The notes: generated from the letters alone by a model not told the origin. Numbered from the stretch's first letter, positions 22,745 through 35,126 are shown. The stretch: 64,000 nucleotides of DNA from Spinacia oleracea (GCF_020520425.1 NC_079487.1:1364001-1428000), one strand, 5' to 3'. Translations and numbers: made by a program.

Positions 22745-23338
22745 TCAGCCAATCCAAATCATAAAATTCTACGATGTCTACCCTTTCCAATCCTTATGCT
22801 CTTAGACGCGTTCGCTCTGAGGTCCCTGTTCAGCTCATTTAACCCATCCATGTTCTCATTGCCATAACCCAAGAAACCATTACCTCAACTCTTGTTTTTG
22901 AACTTGTTATCAACCGCAAACCACGTACGGCCATTGACACGTGCGTCGTACCCATTATTTCCAAAACCTGCTCTTACACCACCATTAGCATAATGACCAT
23001 ATAACTTGTTTGAATGCATCCTGTTGATATTCCCTTGAGCCGTCGCCATGCTACTCATTGGCCTTGGTTGATGTAAACTCATGACACTAGTTCGAGGTTG
23101 CAAATTGTGAGCCCTAGCAAATATAATCCTCAGGCTTGACCAATACCTATACAAATTATCCTATCTCATTCAACCCATCTTTCAAACCGTCTTGAGTCAC
23201 GAGTATAAAAAAAAGAAGACAAATGAAAAGTACAAAAAATGTAAATAATACAAAAGCAAACTTTGCAAAGCCCCTCTAAAGTTAGTCTAAAAAGGAAAAG
23301 AAGCATTTAGCGCACCAAAATATATCCGCCCAGAAACC

Positions 23339-23398
23339 ATTTTCAGCGCCCAGAGCTGGGCGCCGAAATCTTTAGCGCCTAAGCCTGGGCGCCGAATC
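23339..23398 (+). repeat. Double GGGCGC hairpin module, copy 3
   Basis: ATTTTCAGCGCCCAGAGCTGGGCGCCGAAAT followed by a second hairpin around AGCGCCTAAGCCTGGGCGCC. Flanks are also shared with copy 4: AAAATATA upstream and a CTGCTTG motif downstream, so the repeated unit there is about 105 bp. Confidence 0.85.
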
Positions 23399-24084
23399 TC
23401 TCTGCTTGCTGAAAAATTTATCCAGAAGTGCTCGTCATTTTATCCACACATGCACGGAAAAATAACGAACACTTGGAGGGGTACAACACGTATTCAAGTA
23501 TACGTACCAAAAAAAAAACACATGAAAAGAAAATACATGTACTCAAAAATATAAAACAAATTTTTTGGCTTACGGCAAGGCAGCAGATTTAAATAATAAT
23601 AAACTTCACTTATTCTACCGTTTCAAATAATATGTTTCCACCTCAGAACATACTTGTTTAAAATCGGCATTCTATGAAACCATTTTCTAGGCTAAGAACT
23701 ACGCAAGACCTGATTCCAAATTAAAACTATTTAAGGCGGATACGTAGGCAATCCATGATTCGGTCCAACCAATTTGCAAAGATGTTAGAGCCTATAGAAT
23801 AACAAGAATAAGAAATAGAGTCCCTTATTGAAATTTAATTACTTGCAATCAAAGTCGAAAGAAAAATTTAAGTCAAAGGAAGAATCCAATTAATCAAGAT
23901 GCCAAAATTAATGAGCACACATCGAAAAATAAAAGGCACGTACCCTTACCAGAAGGAGCACTCACACTCCTAGGCACTTAGCCAAGACTCAAAAAGATCG
24001 CCTTGCCTCAATTGAATGGGGGCTAGCGCAAGCGTCCATGACCTCTAAAATACTCGACTTGACCCTCCCTAAAGCGAACTAACT

Positions 24085-24158
24085 CACTTAAAGACCTTCT
24101 TTCACCACTAGACATAGTCGTTCGCTTAAAGACCTTCTTTCACCCCTAGACACAGTCA
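24085..24158 (+). repeat. Two-copy tandem repeat, about 38 bp
   Basis: CTTAAAGACCTTCTTTCACC recurs at about 24087 and 24125, followed each time by CTAGACANAGTC. Confidence 0.8.
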
Positions 24159-25424
24159 TGATCGCCAACAAGTAGTAAAGGCAGTAAGCTTGCAATAAAG
24201 AGAATTGTTCTACGGCATTGCCCCATCCTTCCTTTGAACTCAGGGCACCCGTTCATGGTAATTCAAATGCTTGCGAATCCCCTTTGAAAAAAAAAAGACA
24301 TTGTCAATAGGACTTGGCACTTAACCAAGGCTCACCCTACTCAGACATATGACACGGGCATCTAAAATCAAAATCTGAAAACATCATTAATGGGAAGACA
24401 TAACAGCAACTGGGGGCTAAAAAATTGAAATGAAAGAGCTAGGGAAAGAACTAAATATACCTTGACCTTTTGTACGGACATACACCAAGTAAATCTAAGT
24501 CAATTTGAAAACGGTTTATATTCCCGCAATTCTGGAAAAGACGGCCCTAAAAGCCTAAAAGCATATGCCAAACGGGCTCAAGTATATCTTGACGCCTGCA
24601 CCCTGGCTTCCAGCAAATCCTTAGACAACATTCCAAAAATCGTAACAGTATTTTTACGAACCCTTCTATAAGTCAACTTGCCTAGGACACCTCGGATTGT
24701 ACACAGTAGGACTCGATTTTTTAATAAAGTTTCAAATAATTTTCAAAGACTTTTTCGAACATAATAAAGTGTCGTTGGTTTAAGCTAAGTATGTGTTTAT
24801 CTCGATATTGCTAGTGAGTCAAAAAGATTTCTAAATATGATTATGGGTAAAGAAAGGCACCTAGATTTTGGTCAAGGCATACTTCAACATGTGACTACCT
24901 TGACCATGGCAATGTCGCATAATACGACATTTACAAGAGAAGTAGCAGATCACTACTCGAACGTACCTCGCACTAAACGAGTCTGGTTCAAACTATTCAT
25001 GATCCATGTCACCATGAATGCATAAAAACGTATGCAAGGTATTATAGCACCAAGCCAATCCCGTAGCTACAGTTGGAGGCTTGAGAAAAACACTCTAAAA
25101 ATGCTCGAAATGACGATTTTATCGCAAATTCTCGACGCTAATGCTATACATATGTCATAGGGGCACAATCCTAAGCTTTAATCGCGTAAAACGAACCTTA
25201 GAATGGCTACAACCCCTCCCAAATTCTAAGCGCTACTTAGAATATATAAAGTCACCCCACTATCAAGGGTAACTGAAAATCGCGAGTCACCAAAACTCCG
25301 ACCAAACCACTGCACATAACGCTCGCCCTATAAAGCGCCCGTTACACAGTCTACATCGTTCCAAAGCAAAAGCGAAAGAATAAAAAAATCAAGGATAAGA
25401 ACTGTCAAAATATACCCAGAAATC

Positions 25425-25485
25425 ATTTTCAACGCCCAGAGCTGGGCGCCGATATCTTTAACGCCCCAGCCTGGGCGCTGAATCT
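25425..25485 (+). repeat. Double GGGCGC hairpin module, copy 4
   Basis: ATTTTCAACGCCCAGAGCTGGGCGCCGATATC then AACGCCCCAGCCTGGGCGCTGAAT. Upstream AAAATATACCCAGAAATC and downstream CTTTCTGCTTG match the flanks of copy 3. Confidence 0.85.
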
Positions 25486-26572
25486 TTCTGCTTGTCAAAT
25501 TTTGCCTAGATATAAAAATAAGAAAGAAACACCTATGAATCCTCGCATCGAACGAAGTAATAAGCCGTGCATACCCACGCAGAAGGTGCTACACTTGTTC
25601 GAGCACCTGAACAAGGCGTGATGAAATACTCCAATACAAAAAATAATAATATCCCAACACCTGGAGGAATGTTCTAAGACACGCCGTTAGGCCACACAAG
25701 CCTACGTCGCACCATAAGTTCAACCGTCCCACGGTACAAGTCTAAAAAAAAAAGTAAGGCATATTGCACTAATGTAGGCACGACCAAAGAGCATGTGTAA
25801 AAGAGGCAAAGACTACGTATCGCCCAAATTCAAAATGCAAGCCACACGACTTCTACATTAAGGATTAAAGGTAGCCAAATATTACCTACCACGAAAGGGA
25901 TAGCTCGCACCTACACGAGCGGAACCCCAAAGCATCTTTTTCGAAAGAACCTACAAAAATCGTACGCCAAAAGGAAGCATCCCAACATGCATACTTGGGG
26001 GCTCCAAGCTACGAAACGAACATAGCAAAATAAAAAAAAAACTCGAAGCAAGTGTTTGAACGATCAAGAAGGGCACGATGCTTGAGCCCACTTCATGAAT
26101 GGGCCTGAACCCTATCAAGCTTCTAAGCAAACTATTCAAAATCAGTCATTGCTCAAAAAATATGATTCAAGCAAACTGATTAATGGACCGCACACAACGG
26201 CCATTCTATGAACGCTCGTTCGCACATACATATCATCATTCTAAGTATCGAACATTCACGAACGCGTTCAAAAGGAAAAAATATATATACAAGAGCGATC
26301 AAAGTCTTACGCCTCAAGGTATGTTCCTCGGGCCAAACAGACTCGCCCGACTATTACAATAACTGTACACCTTAAGAGCAACAGTTCCTTAAAATAAACG
26401 CCCCAAAGCGACAAGCACCGTAGTCCACCAATCGGCTACGGCTTCTCAAGAAAATCATCACGTTCTAAAACAAAGAAAAAAACAAAAGAAAAGAGAATAC
26501 ATAGAACTTCCAAGTGAAATAAACGAATGAACAAGAGGCCAACTGTGTCATCAAAAGACCAGCCCAAACAAC

Positions 26573-26631
26573 ACTTTCAACGCCCCACCTGGGCGTGAAT
26601 TATTTCAACGCCCAGGCCTGGGCGCCGAAAA
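26573..26631 (+). repeat. Double GGGCGC hairpin module, copy 5 (first arm shortened)
   Basis: CTTTCAACGCCCCACCTGGGCG, then TTTCAACGCCCAGGCCTGGGCGCCGAAAA. The first hairpin is shortened while the second is perfect. Confidence 0.8.
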
Positions 26632-27301
26632 TGAACCCAGGCTCAAAAAAAGGGCCCTAATTTCTATTGGGCCCTGCCGCATCCATTCGACTCGAAAATT
26701 GCCAATTTCCTTACTGAAAGTTGCACCTCACGACTTTGTCAAGAGTAGCACACCACTACAAGGGTCGCTCGCACTTACGAGCACAATCCCAAACACGATC
26801 AAGGACATTACAGAATGCGTATCCTCAAGGAACCTCTTTGACAATAAATGACCGTCAAGCATGAGTGCTTGGGAGCTCGAAAGAAAATATATATTATTCA
26901 AAGTTAAAACAATATTCCCAGACTACGCTGTACGAAGTCCCGTGTTTGGATGTCTCAAAAAATAAAACCGGTTTACGACCTCAAGACAAAGGTCGCCATT
27001 GACACTTATACATAGTCCCCTAATCAAGGACCCAGGTAGTGGCAAAATTGAGCCGAAAAGACTAGCTCAAAACCATGAAAAGGTGATGACCACGAGACTA
27101 TGGTCCATCTAAACACGTTGTCGACCCACATTGAGGTTCCAACTAAATCCGAGCATCCCTCGAAAGAATTCTCTCCTACAAGAATGAACAAAAAGAAATT
27201 CTCAAAAGAAATCACAAGGAAAAAATGAAATAGGGACTTGCCCACCTCAATCGGGCAAGATCGCGACACGCAAATCCCAAATCGAAAAGACGAATTCAGG
27301 T

Positions 27302-27741
27302 TCGCTCACCTCCAGCGAGCGGGGGCGTCCACCCTTAGCGGACAGGGCTCGCCCACCTTCAGCGGGCGGGGTCTGCGTCACTAGCCGCGCAGGTCCTCAG
27401 TTTTCGAAAAATAAAGTCTTCAAATTCAAAATAGGCTCGCCATCTTCAGCCGGCGGGGTCTACGGCGCAAACCACGTAGGTCCTTATTTTCTAAAAAGCA
27501 AAACAAATTTCAAAATAGATTCGTCCACTTCTACCGGACGGGGTGTCCACCCTTAGCGGACAAGGTTCGCCATCTTTAGCCGGCGGGGTCTACGCCACAA
27601 ACCGCGTAGGTCCTTATTTTCAAATTTCAAAAACAGATTCGTCCACTTCTATCGGACGGGGTGTCCACCCTTAGCGGACAGGCTCGCCATCTTTAGCCGG
27701 CGGGGTCTGCGCCACTAAAACCGCGCAGGTCCTTAGTCGCT
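27302..27741 (+). repeat. Tandem array of hairpin-rich units of about 115 bp near the 3' end of C
   Basis: Three to four imperfect units. A full unit carries several short stem-loops: GTCCACTTC...GGAC, GTCCACCCTTAGCGGAC, GCCATCTTTAGCCGGC and CTACGCCACAAACCGCGTAG, closed by TCCTTATTTTC. Unit boundaries are visible near 27311, 27434, 27527 and 27633. Tandem repeats in the 3' untranslated region are known from Tat/Ogre retrotransposons, where they can seed satellite DNA. Confidence 0.85.
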
Positions 27742-27916
27742 GCAGCGATAACTTTTGCTGGATTTTCCTTTGTTTTACGTCCTATAAAAACAAGGGGTTT
27801 TCTCGTTTAACTAGCCTTGAAAATGAGAATTTTTAAAAAACATTTTACCTCGTGATTGGGCTTGGCCAGGCCCAATTACACTTTACACCTTTGATTTCGA
27901 AAAACTCTGTAGCTAC

Positions 27917-28032
27917 TCCCAATGACAAAGTGAGGGAGTTTCTACGCACCCTTAGATCCTTCCAATGACAAAGTGAGGAAGTTTCTATACTATCCGTTGA
28001 CAAATCCCAATGACACGTGAGGGATATGTCTA
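27917..28032 (+). repeat. Three-copy degenerate repeat, CCAATGACA(AA)GTGAGG
   Basis: CCCAATGACAAAGTGAGGGAGTTTCTAC at about 27917 recurs with changes at about 27962 and 28006. It lies just before the polypurine tract of element C. Confidence 0.75.
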
Positions 28033-28171
28033 CATTTCAAGTGAAGACCCTTAAGTCAAATGTTATCACTCGGGGGCTCGTGAGACCCTCGCAAAATAGG
28101 TCACATACACCATGGCTTGTGTGACGCACTCCGTCTAATACTTTGACCATCGTCTCATCCCGAGACTCAGT

Positions 28172-28187
28172 CAAAGTGGGGGCTAAC
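28172..28187 (+). other. Polypurine tract of element C
   Basis: CAAAGTGGGGGCTAAC directly precedes the TGTAGACACC start of the 3' LTR. Confidence 0.75.
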
Positions 28188-28929
28188 TGTAGACACCTAC
28201 TTTTGTCCCCATTCCCGAAAGGGAAAGGTTCGATGATGAAAACGTAAATCTCCACTTGACAACGCATCTCCTATAAAATAACGAATCTCAATTCCCCTTT
28301 TCATTTCACCCGAAACCTGCTATTTATAGAAACCTGCTATTTGTGGAAACCTGCTAAAAATAGTAATTGTCGTAAGGGGTAGTTGTTAAAAGTGGCAAGT
28401 CATAAAAGATAGAAACCTGTCAGAATTAGGTGTTGCATTCCAACATAAATCCTAAATGAGATAGAAAACTGCGAGAATCCTATTCCTAATATGATTCGGA
28501 AATAAGAGTTACGTATTAATTAAAATCCTAACGAGCCTAGAGTTCGTAACGGGCCCAGACGCATTCCGTCATAAAATTAATACGCGCTAAAAGACTCGAT
28601 TAAATCTCAAACTCTACGGATTTCAGGAATCCAAATCTGACTAAAGAAAACAGCCCAGACCCTATTTTCAACGCCTGGCTCTGGGCGTCGAAATCTTCGG
28701 CGCCCAGGCCTGGGCGCTGAAAATACCTAGGTACGTGTTTTTTCCTAATTCTTTGTGGATTAGAACTCTGCAATTCTATCTTTCCACGAACTCTTCCCTA
28801 TAAATAGACCCCTAAGTTCGACGTGAAGAGACACAACAACACACAATCACTATGAGTAAAACATACAAATCTAGACGGACTAACTGCGACGGTTCACGAA
28901 AGGGTCACAGGGATTTCTGGGGCGCGGAT

Positions 28930-29010
28930 AGGAGTTTGCAAATATTGACGCTTTAAAGGGTCGTAGCATATAAGGACGCTATAGAGCGTCGTTATTAGCA
29001 AATAAAAGAC
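28930..29010 (+). repeat. 5' subterminal repeats of the CACTA element
   Basis: TTGACGCTTTAAAGGGTCG and GGACGCTATAGAGCGTCGT form short imperfect palindromes related to those at the other end. A GCGACGGTT motif lies just before, near 28888. Confidence 0.65.
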
Positions 29011-30339
29011 ACGTGTACCCACATGTCAGCTAAGCCCGCTAAACTATAACTTTTCGCTTATAATTTTAGCCAAATTTCCCCCCTTAACCCCGCTTAATTC
29101 TCCCATACCTGCTCCCACAACATATCAAACACTCAACCTAGTCAACCCACATTCTCCAAAACCAACTGCTCATTGGAAAATTTGAATACACTCCCAGAGA
29201 ATCGCTGGTGTCATCTCAGAATCCCCTTAATTTCGTTTACAACAGGTTAGCACAAACGAATCACCTCAATTTCTTTTGCAATCTGCTAGTAATCTTGTCA
29301 TTCCTCTCAATACAAAAGGAGGGAAACCCTGATTGATAGTTTTCACAATTCGCCAAATATAACCATCTCAAGCTTCAATAAGTTAGTGTTTTTGTTAGAG
29401 ATATTCGCTCTAAGTTGCGGGTTTTGGATTTCCGGCTTCTTTGGTTTGTCAGATAAATTCTCCCAATTCACGCGAAGAAGTTCTTGAAGGTTTGATTTTA
29501 TTTATTGTTTTCATTTTTGTTGCCGAAATTTTTGTGCTTGAACTTTCTTGTCTACCTACTCATAGTATATTTCAGGCAATTAAAAATATTTATATAAAAA
29601 TTCAACATATTTTAAGTTTGAATTTAGGGTTTATTTCTAGTTTGTTTGTTGATTAATTTTAATTTATCTCTGGGTTTTATTTTTAGGTCTTTATTTTTTT
29701 CTATTGAAGTTTCTGAAGTGGGTTTTGGAAATTAAGGTTAACTTTTGCATAAAATTTATGAATTTTGTTCTACATTGGGATCACCTAGTTGATAAATTAA
29801 GCATTTTTAGGAGCACTGAATCGACAAATAGTATAATTTAGCTGAGTGTGCATTTGTAACAAGGAGTGATGCTATGTTGCTGCTTGTTTCTTGAATTTTT
29901 TAGAGGTTTTTTTTTTGAAGTTACCACATTTATTTGGTTGGAATATGTCCTTTATGGATAGGTCTTATGGGTATTACATTGTCACGTCACATGTGCCTTC
30001 TTTGAGACCAAATTCAGCGATCCTTACTGGTCTTGTTTAAGGTACAAAGCGGAAAGACAACACTCGTGATTGAGATACAAGGGTCTTGACTCAAATTCTA
30101 TTTTTAGTTCCCGATGAAGTGTTTATATTTTCATACTTGATTGATGATTACAAAGATGTCTCCCTTTGTTTCTCTGTTGCATAACTTGTATAGTTAGATT
30201 TTTTTTTTAAGTATCTAGTTAATGTCAGGCATGGATTCTGTTGATTATGGCCAGCTAGACAATTCTTTGCTTACTTTGTATAAACAAGCATCTCTTATCA
30301 AACTATTCTCTTTTTCTTGGATCTCTTTTTTATTTGCAG

Positions 30340-31310
30340 GGAGAAGATTTGAAGGAGATTGATAGTCTGAAAGACAGGATAACAAAACTCCAATTGAGAC
30401 AAATGTATATGCCCTCAAAACTGTCATTGATTCAAGTTTGTGGTCTTTTATTATAAACTCTGCCATAGGCCGGGCTAGTAACAACCATTGTCAATTACAG
30501 GAGGATGCTGGGTAAAGATTTATCAAACTTGAGCTTGAAAGAAGTGCAGCAGCTGGAAAAGCAACTCAGTGAAAGCCTACTGTCTGTAAAAGCTAAGAAG
30601 GTGGTTGTAGTTTGTAGTGCCTTCCCTTTGGTTATTTGTGTCTTTTATTTGAGGCTATTATTGTACGACAAGCACCCAAATTAATATCGATTTATGCGAG
30701 TACTTGCTACTGCAGGACCAATTGCTGATGGAACAACCCGAGCATTCACGCAGGCAGGTACTTCACAGTATTTATATGACTAAATAGTTATAATTTTTGT
30801 TTGATGTATGTTGTTGTTCTTGTGACATGGTACTATGTGTTTTACCTAAGACTAAAGATGCAGTTTTTACCTATTTTTTTAATAATTTAGGAGCAGAGGG
30901 CCTTACCAGACAAGTAACTATATTTCTTTCTCCCATTCATGTGATCGAGTTTACTGTGTGGGGTGGACTAATATAGCAGTTTTAAATCTGTATTTTTATG
31001 ATCTGTAGATTTATGAGCTTAGAGGATTTCATACACCATCTGAACGCCCGAAACCTATGTATCTTGAGTACTACCCCATAGCAACCAAGGTTTCTTCTGC
31101 GACGAACGGGACTTCAGGTTCTGATGGAGGCTGCAACAGTGAATTCGACAAAACATATTCTGATGTTACTTTGCACCTAGGCTAGGGTACTCCTCTTTTC
31201 CCCAAATTTCATAAATTAGTTTTTTCAAATGGTTTGATTTAAAATTGTTGCTTCTTACATTCAGGCTACCATGTGACAACATTCGAAAGAGGAAAGCAAT
31301 CGAGAGGTAG
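30340..31310 (+). pseudogene. Captured 3' exons of a MADS-box transcription factor gene (AGL15/AGL18-like)
   Basis: Exons with normal GT-AG borders: 30340-30404 (65 bp), 30501-30600 (100 bp), 30716-30757 (42 bp), 30891-about 30913, 31009-about 31181 and 31265-31310. The 65, 100 and 42 bp lengths are those typical of K-box exons in MIKC MADS genes. Encoded pieces: DLKEIDSLKDRITKLQLRQM, then LGKDLSNLSLKEVQQLEKQL, then QLLMEQPEHSRRQ, EQRALP, IYELRGFHTPSERPKP, and a C-terminus SDVTLHLG-LPCDNIRKRKAIER. The last resembles the AGL15/AGL18 clade (S-D-x-S-L-H-L-G-L-P then RKRK). The fourth exon is shortened. The intron after LHLG would need a GC donor or is damaged. The MADS DNA-binding domain itself is absent, so no working transcription factor is encoded. 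A stray host gene is excluded because it lies wholly inside the CACTA element. Confidence 0.8.
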
Positions 31311-31644
31311 TGTTGAAGCCTAGAAGAGTCTATCTGGTTGTCCTTCTCTGCCTCATTGCTAGCTGCTGCTCAAATTGGCACCAGAAATAGCATGTTTTGG
31401 TAATCTAATATCCAACAGTATATGTGTGGCACTTAGTTAACAACTTGACATCATATATAAAATAAGCTATAAATATTTAGTTAACCACTCGCGAGTGTGG
31501 AATAGTCTACTCGCGAGTCTACTCCTCTCCTGGCGAAGAGCTATATCATTTCATACACAAGGAGCTTTATAATTGTCTTCTAGGTTTCGTTCATTGGACT
31601 GTATTATCAGAACTCAAAAGCGACTAATAATATCTCTTTATCAG

Positions 31645-32044
31645 AAATCGGAAATGGAGCTGAAGTTAGAAGAGAAGAAACGACTAGTAGCTGGTATGGA
31701 AAAAATATCCCTGGTATTCAACACTCTCCTTTTTGCTTATTTAGCATAATCAGATCGTTATTTTGGTGTATTAATTCTGGATTACCTGAACCTTATGGTG
31801 ATAATAGAAATTGGACGAGTTATTGATTTCTGCTAAAAAAAAACAATCTTCAGTACGTCAAATGCGGCTGACTAAGGTATATACTTGGATGATTTTATTA
31901 GCACATTTTTCGATGTCGGTTTGGGCATTTGAAGATTAAAGGCTTATTTTTTTTATAATATGGGATTGCTTGCAGTTACATAAAGGTCTCCAGGAAGTAA
32001 AGGAGTATGGTGAAAGACTGAAAAGTTCTTAAGAGAAACTCCAG
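31645..32044 (+). pseudogene. Exon-like coiled-coil fragments of an unrecognised gene inside the CACTA element
   Basis: Three pieces with splice-like borders. About 31645-31711 reads KSEMELKLEEKKRLVAGMEK, ending at a GTATTC donor. About 31809-31876 reads KLDELLISAKKKQSSVRQMR and ends before GTATAT. About 31977-32044 reads LHKGLQEVKEYGERLKSS, then a stop, then EKLQ before GTCAGT. The Lys/Glu-rich heptad pattern suggests coiled coil. I do not recognise the gene of origin; the in-frame stop marks it as non-functional. Confidence 0.5.
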
Positions 32045-32264
32045 GTCAGTTCTCAAGTTTTTTAGTCATATATCTAAGCTACACTATCAGTAACCTTTTT
32101 ATGCGTGCTTCATACTAAAACATACCTGATAATCTGACTAAAAAGAGTATCGACTTTGTTCCTTTAGAAAGTATAATCTAATTTCTGAGTTTGCTTGAAT
32201 TTTTTATCTATTTTGAATCATGTAACATAGCTTTTTTGGGTTCTTTCTTGTCTCCGCATAATTG

Positions 32265-32278
32265 CCCCCCCCCCCCCC
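32265..32278 (+). repeat. Poly-C tract (14 C)
   Basis: A run of 14 cytosines within the CACTA element. Such homopolymers are rare in plant DNA and are a likely place for sequencing length error. The flanking 32050-33780 holds no feature I can support. Confidence 0.9.
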
Positions 32279-33805
32279 GTCACATGACCAATTCAAGCTC
32301 ATACATGAAGCTCGTGCCCCTGTGGATATGCTGATATCCATGAAGCAGCTATTCATTATCTCTAGAGTACCTTCTTGGTCTTCAGTGTATTTAACAAATA
32401 AGTGACGACCTTGTAGTCCACAATGATTTTGTTAGCAACCGTGAAGCTAGAACCTGCAATCTAGTAGACACCAGCATATTGTGGCATTCTGTGATTTAGA
32501 TTCACCATTACATTGTGGAATTACGTGACTTAGATTCACCATTTACTTTATTGTGGAATTTATGGAAGATTAGCCATGAAATTAGATTCTTTTATCTAGA
32601 TTCTCAAAGTGTACTTTGATTCACATGCTAAGTACCCGGACTAGGTTTACTTTCTTTGCTAAGAACTTCCCTTCATCACAAATCCTATGAAGTTAAGAGT
32701 TTGTTGAACTTCCTTATATCATGTATTACACTTTGTAATTGGTTATCTTTCTCCTGTCATGCGCTGGTCATGAACAACCATTTTGTGTTTCTCAATAGTA
32801 TTAAAAATATAAATTCATTATGGAGCTGAAAGTCGCGCTTAGTATTCTCTGTATTACCAATGAACAAAAGGAAAAAGAGTTTTGATGCTTCAACAACAGT
32901 TCAAAATACAATAAGATTTAAATTTTATGGAACAAACACATTGGAAAGATGCTAATGTCACCCTCTTGCCATATTGACTGATATGTTTCTTTACTATGGA
33001 AAGATGTTTTTTATGTTTTTGGATTGAAGTTACATAGTGTCGAGGTTTACATGGACTGCTTCCTGCATGCATTTTGAGTTTTTGAGCATCCTCTTACTCT
33101 TTGATTGACTTTGTACCTGCCCTAGTCCCTAAATATGTTGCTATTAAGTGAGTCTAATCTTTTAACTTATTAACGATAATATTCCCATCTATCAATCAAA
33201 ACAAACTTGACTTAAATTTACCTAGATCATCTGTAGAACTTTTGTGTTGCCTATCAAAACAAACTGAATTATATTGCTAGTTAAGGTCTGTTTTCATTAC
33301 GATGAGAATGTTGATTACTTGTCTTATTTTTTGTATGAAAACACGCATTAGATTTCGAGTTGCACTCAAAAAAAAACGAGAATTTATTTTAATATTTATT
33401 TGTAGTTTATGCCTCTTAGTCATATCCGTATTTCTTGAGAACATCTGTTAGATGAGGGTCTGTAGACTCATTTATGCATCAATCATGCAGTTTTGTGTGA
33501 AATTTAACAGCTTACGTTGTCTAGTGGCATCATTGTTGAAGGAGGTTGACTTGTTTGGTTTTATGTCTCTTTAAATTCTATCCAATGCCTTTCTGCACAT
33601 TCCCGTCCAATAAATTTGTTATGCATACAGAATCGCATAACGCTCCTTCTCTGTGATTACCGACAACTGCAGGGTGCCCAATAATATGATTGAATTTTCA
33701 CTTGGTATGACCTCAAAATTCTCTACAAAATGCAGTAGCCATTAAATATAATATTTCTTCCTCCTTTTTTTTCTCTAACTATTATTTTTCTTCTGTTTTA
33801 TGGTA

Positions 33806-34452
33806 CAGTGAGATCCTAGAAATAGCTGAAAGACATGAATTAGTAGATTAGGACATGAATACGTTGAGGAGTTCTTTTGCTACTGTGAGTCTGTGTTGGC
33901 TACTGATGGACTTTTTGTACTCCAGGTAATCACAAGCGCTTGTTTACGCAGTTTAGAGTTATGTAAATTCAGTTAATTAGTTCTATTGGATAAACTATTA
34001 CTGCTCCGTGCCAAAAGATTCTTGTGAAGGTAGAAAATATTTTCAGGTAACTAGTACTTATTTTGAAACATGTCTAGCAAGACTCACAACAGGGTTTTTA
34101 AGTATGAACTTTTTACAAAGGTTTTTCAATATCTTTTTTCTAATCTGATTGTTGTAACATACAAAACTGGATAGCTGTAGGTTTCTTGAGCTCTTGACAT
34201 CGATGTTAATAGAGGAAGACATTGTGGCTCCTGTCCCATTATCTAATTGTTGAAATTTTGTTATTAATGAGCAGGTACATATCAAAATATGATGCAGAGG
34301 AGAACTCTAATATGTCATTTTCTGCGAGTTTGATAAAGGCCGTGGATGTGATTGGGGAAGTCGAAATGGCTTGAGCGGTTTGATTGCACAGAAAACTAAT
34401 GCAATAATCCATACTTTTGGAAGATGATCCAGGAAATCATCCAAGTTCACAA
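33806..34452 (+). other. Possible further captured exon pieces in the CACTA element
   Basis: Short open stretches next to splice-like sites, for example EILEIAERHELVD after TGGTACAG (about 33809) and RYISKYDAEENSNMSFSASL after GAGCAG (about 34275), followed by LSGLIAQKTNAIIHTFG in a shifted frame. They look like decayed exons, but no family was recognised. Confidence 0.3.
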
Positions 34453-35126
34453 CGTAAGTGATAATGTAAGTGTTATATCTTCTCAATCTGACTCCTGTAT
34501 ATATGCTTATTACATTAATTATGATGTCTAAGTTTCCGACTTCCCTTTTGTAAGTTGTAACAACTCACAAATGTTAAGACTTAAAAAGGAATGCATAAAA
34601 TGGATATAAATGCAGCTATACGTGGCCTTGTTTGAACATTGATCAGTAAAATCATTTTTAATAAATATAAATCAGTTATTATCAATAAAGACCAATATTA
34701 TTCAACATCAACTCATTACAATTGGTGTAAAGCACATGGCCTTACGTAAAATGATATAAATGAGTAGGTGTAAACTTCAGTGTAGATTAATATTGCTTCT
34801 ATCTGTTTGTTTAAGCTTGATGTTTGATGTTCTTAATATTTTTACACTGATTGCTTTTCTGACGACTTTTAAATCATGCATTTCTATTTTGCTATGCTTG
34901 ATTATTGTTCTGATTTGTTTACATGAATTGTTACTCTTTAATTTAAACTGGGATAAAGCATAAGGGAGAGGCACTGTCACTTGTTTTTCCAGTCTAATTA
35001 TAGTCTAATTATGGCCATGGGGGAGGGAAGCTGTATGCAAATAATCATTTAAGGTTGAGAAAGTCTTTCTTTGTGATGCTACGGTTTAAAAATCACAAAC
35101 CATGCATGTAAGAATTAGCAAGGCCT

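Larger units (their letters stand above)
20310..28171 (+). other. Internal region of element C, without genes
   Basis: Almost 8 kb between primer site and polypurine tract. The longest frames are under 100 codons, start and stop at random places, and show no protein family I recognise; no RT, integrase or gag motif was found. What it does contain are four copies of a double-hairpin module and several tandem repeats, listed separately. The sequence has many short AAAAA tracts. It reads like a non-coding passenger RNA with structured elements. Confidence 0.8.

Noticed and set aside
27302..27741. Tandem hairpin array considered as a CRISPR-like array
   Set aside because: Units are imperfect throughout, with no constant repeat and variable spacer pattern, and the context is eukaryotic.
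29441..29480. A possible MADS-box start (NSPNSREEV resembling NSNSRQV) upstream of the captured K-box exons
   Set aside because: Only a few residues agree and no KRR or LLKKA motif follows; judged chance.
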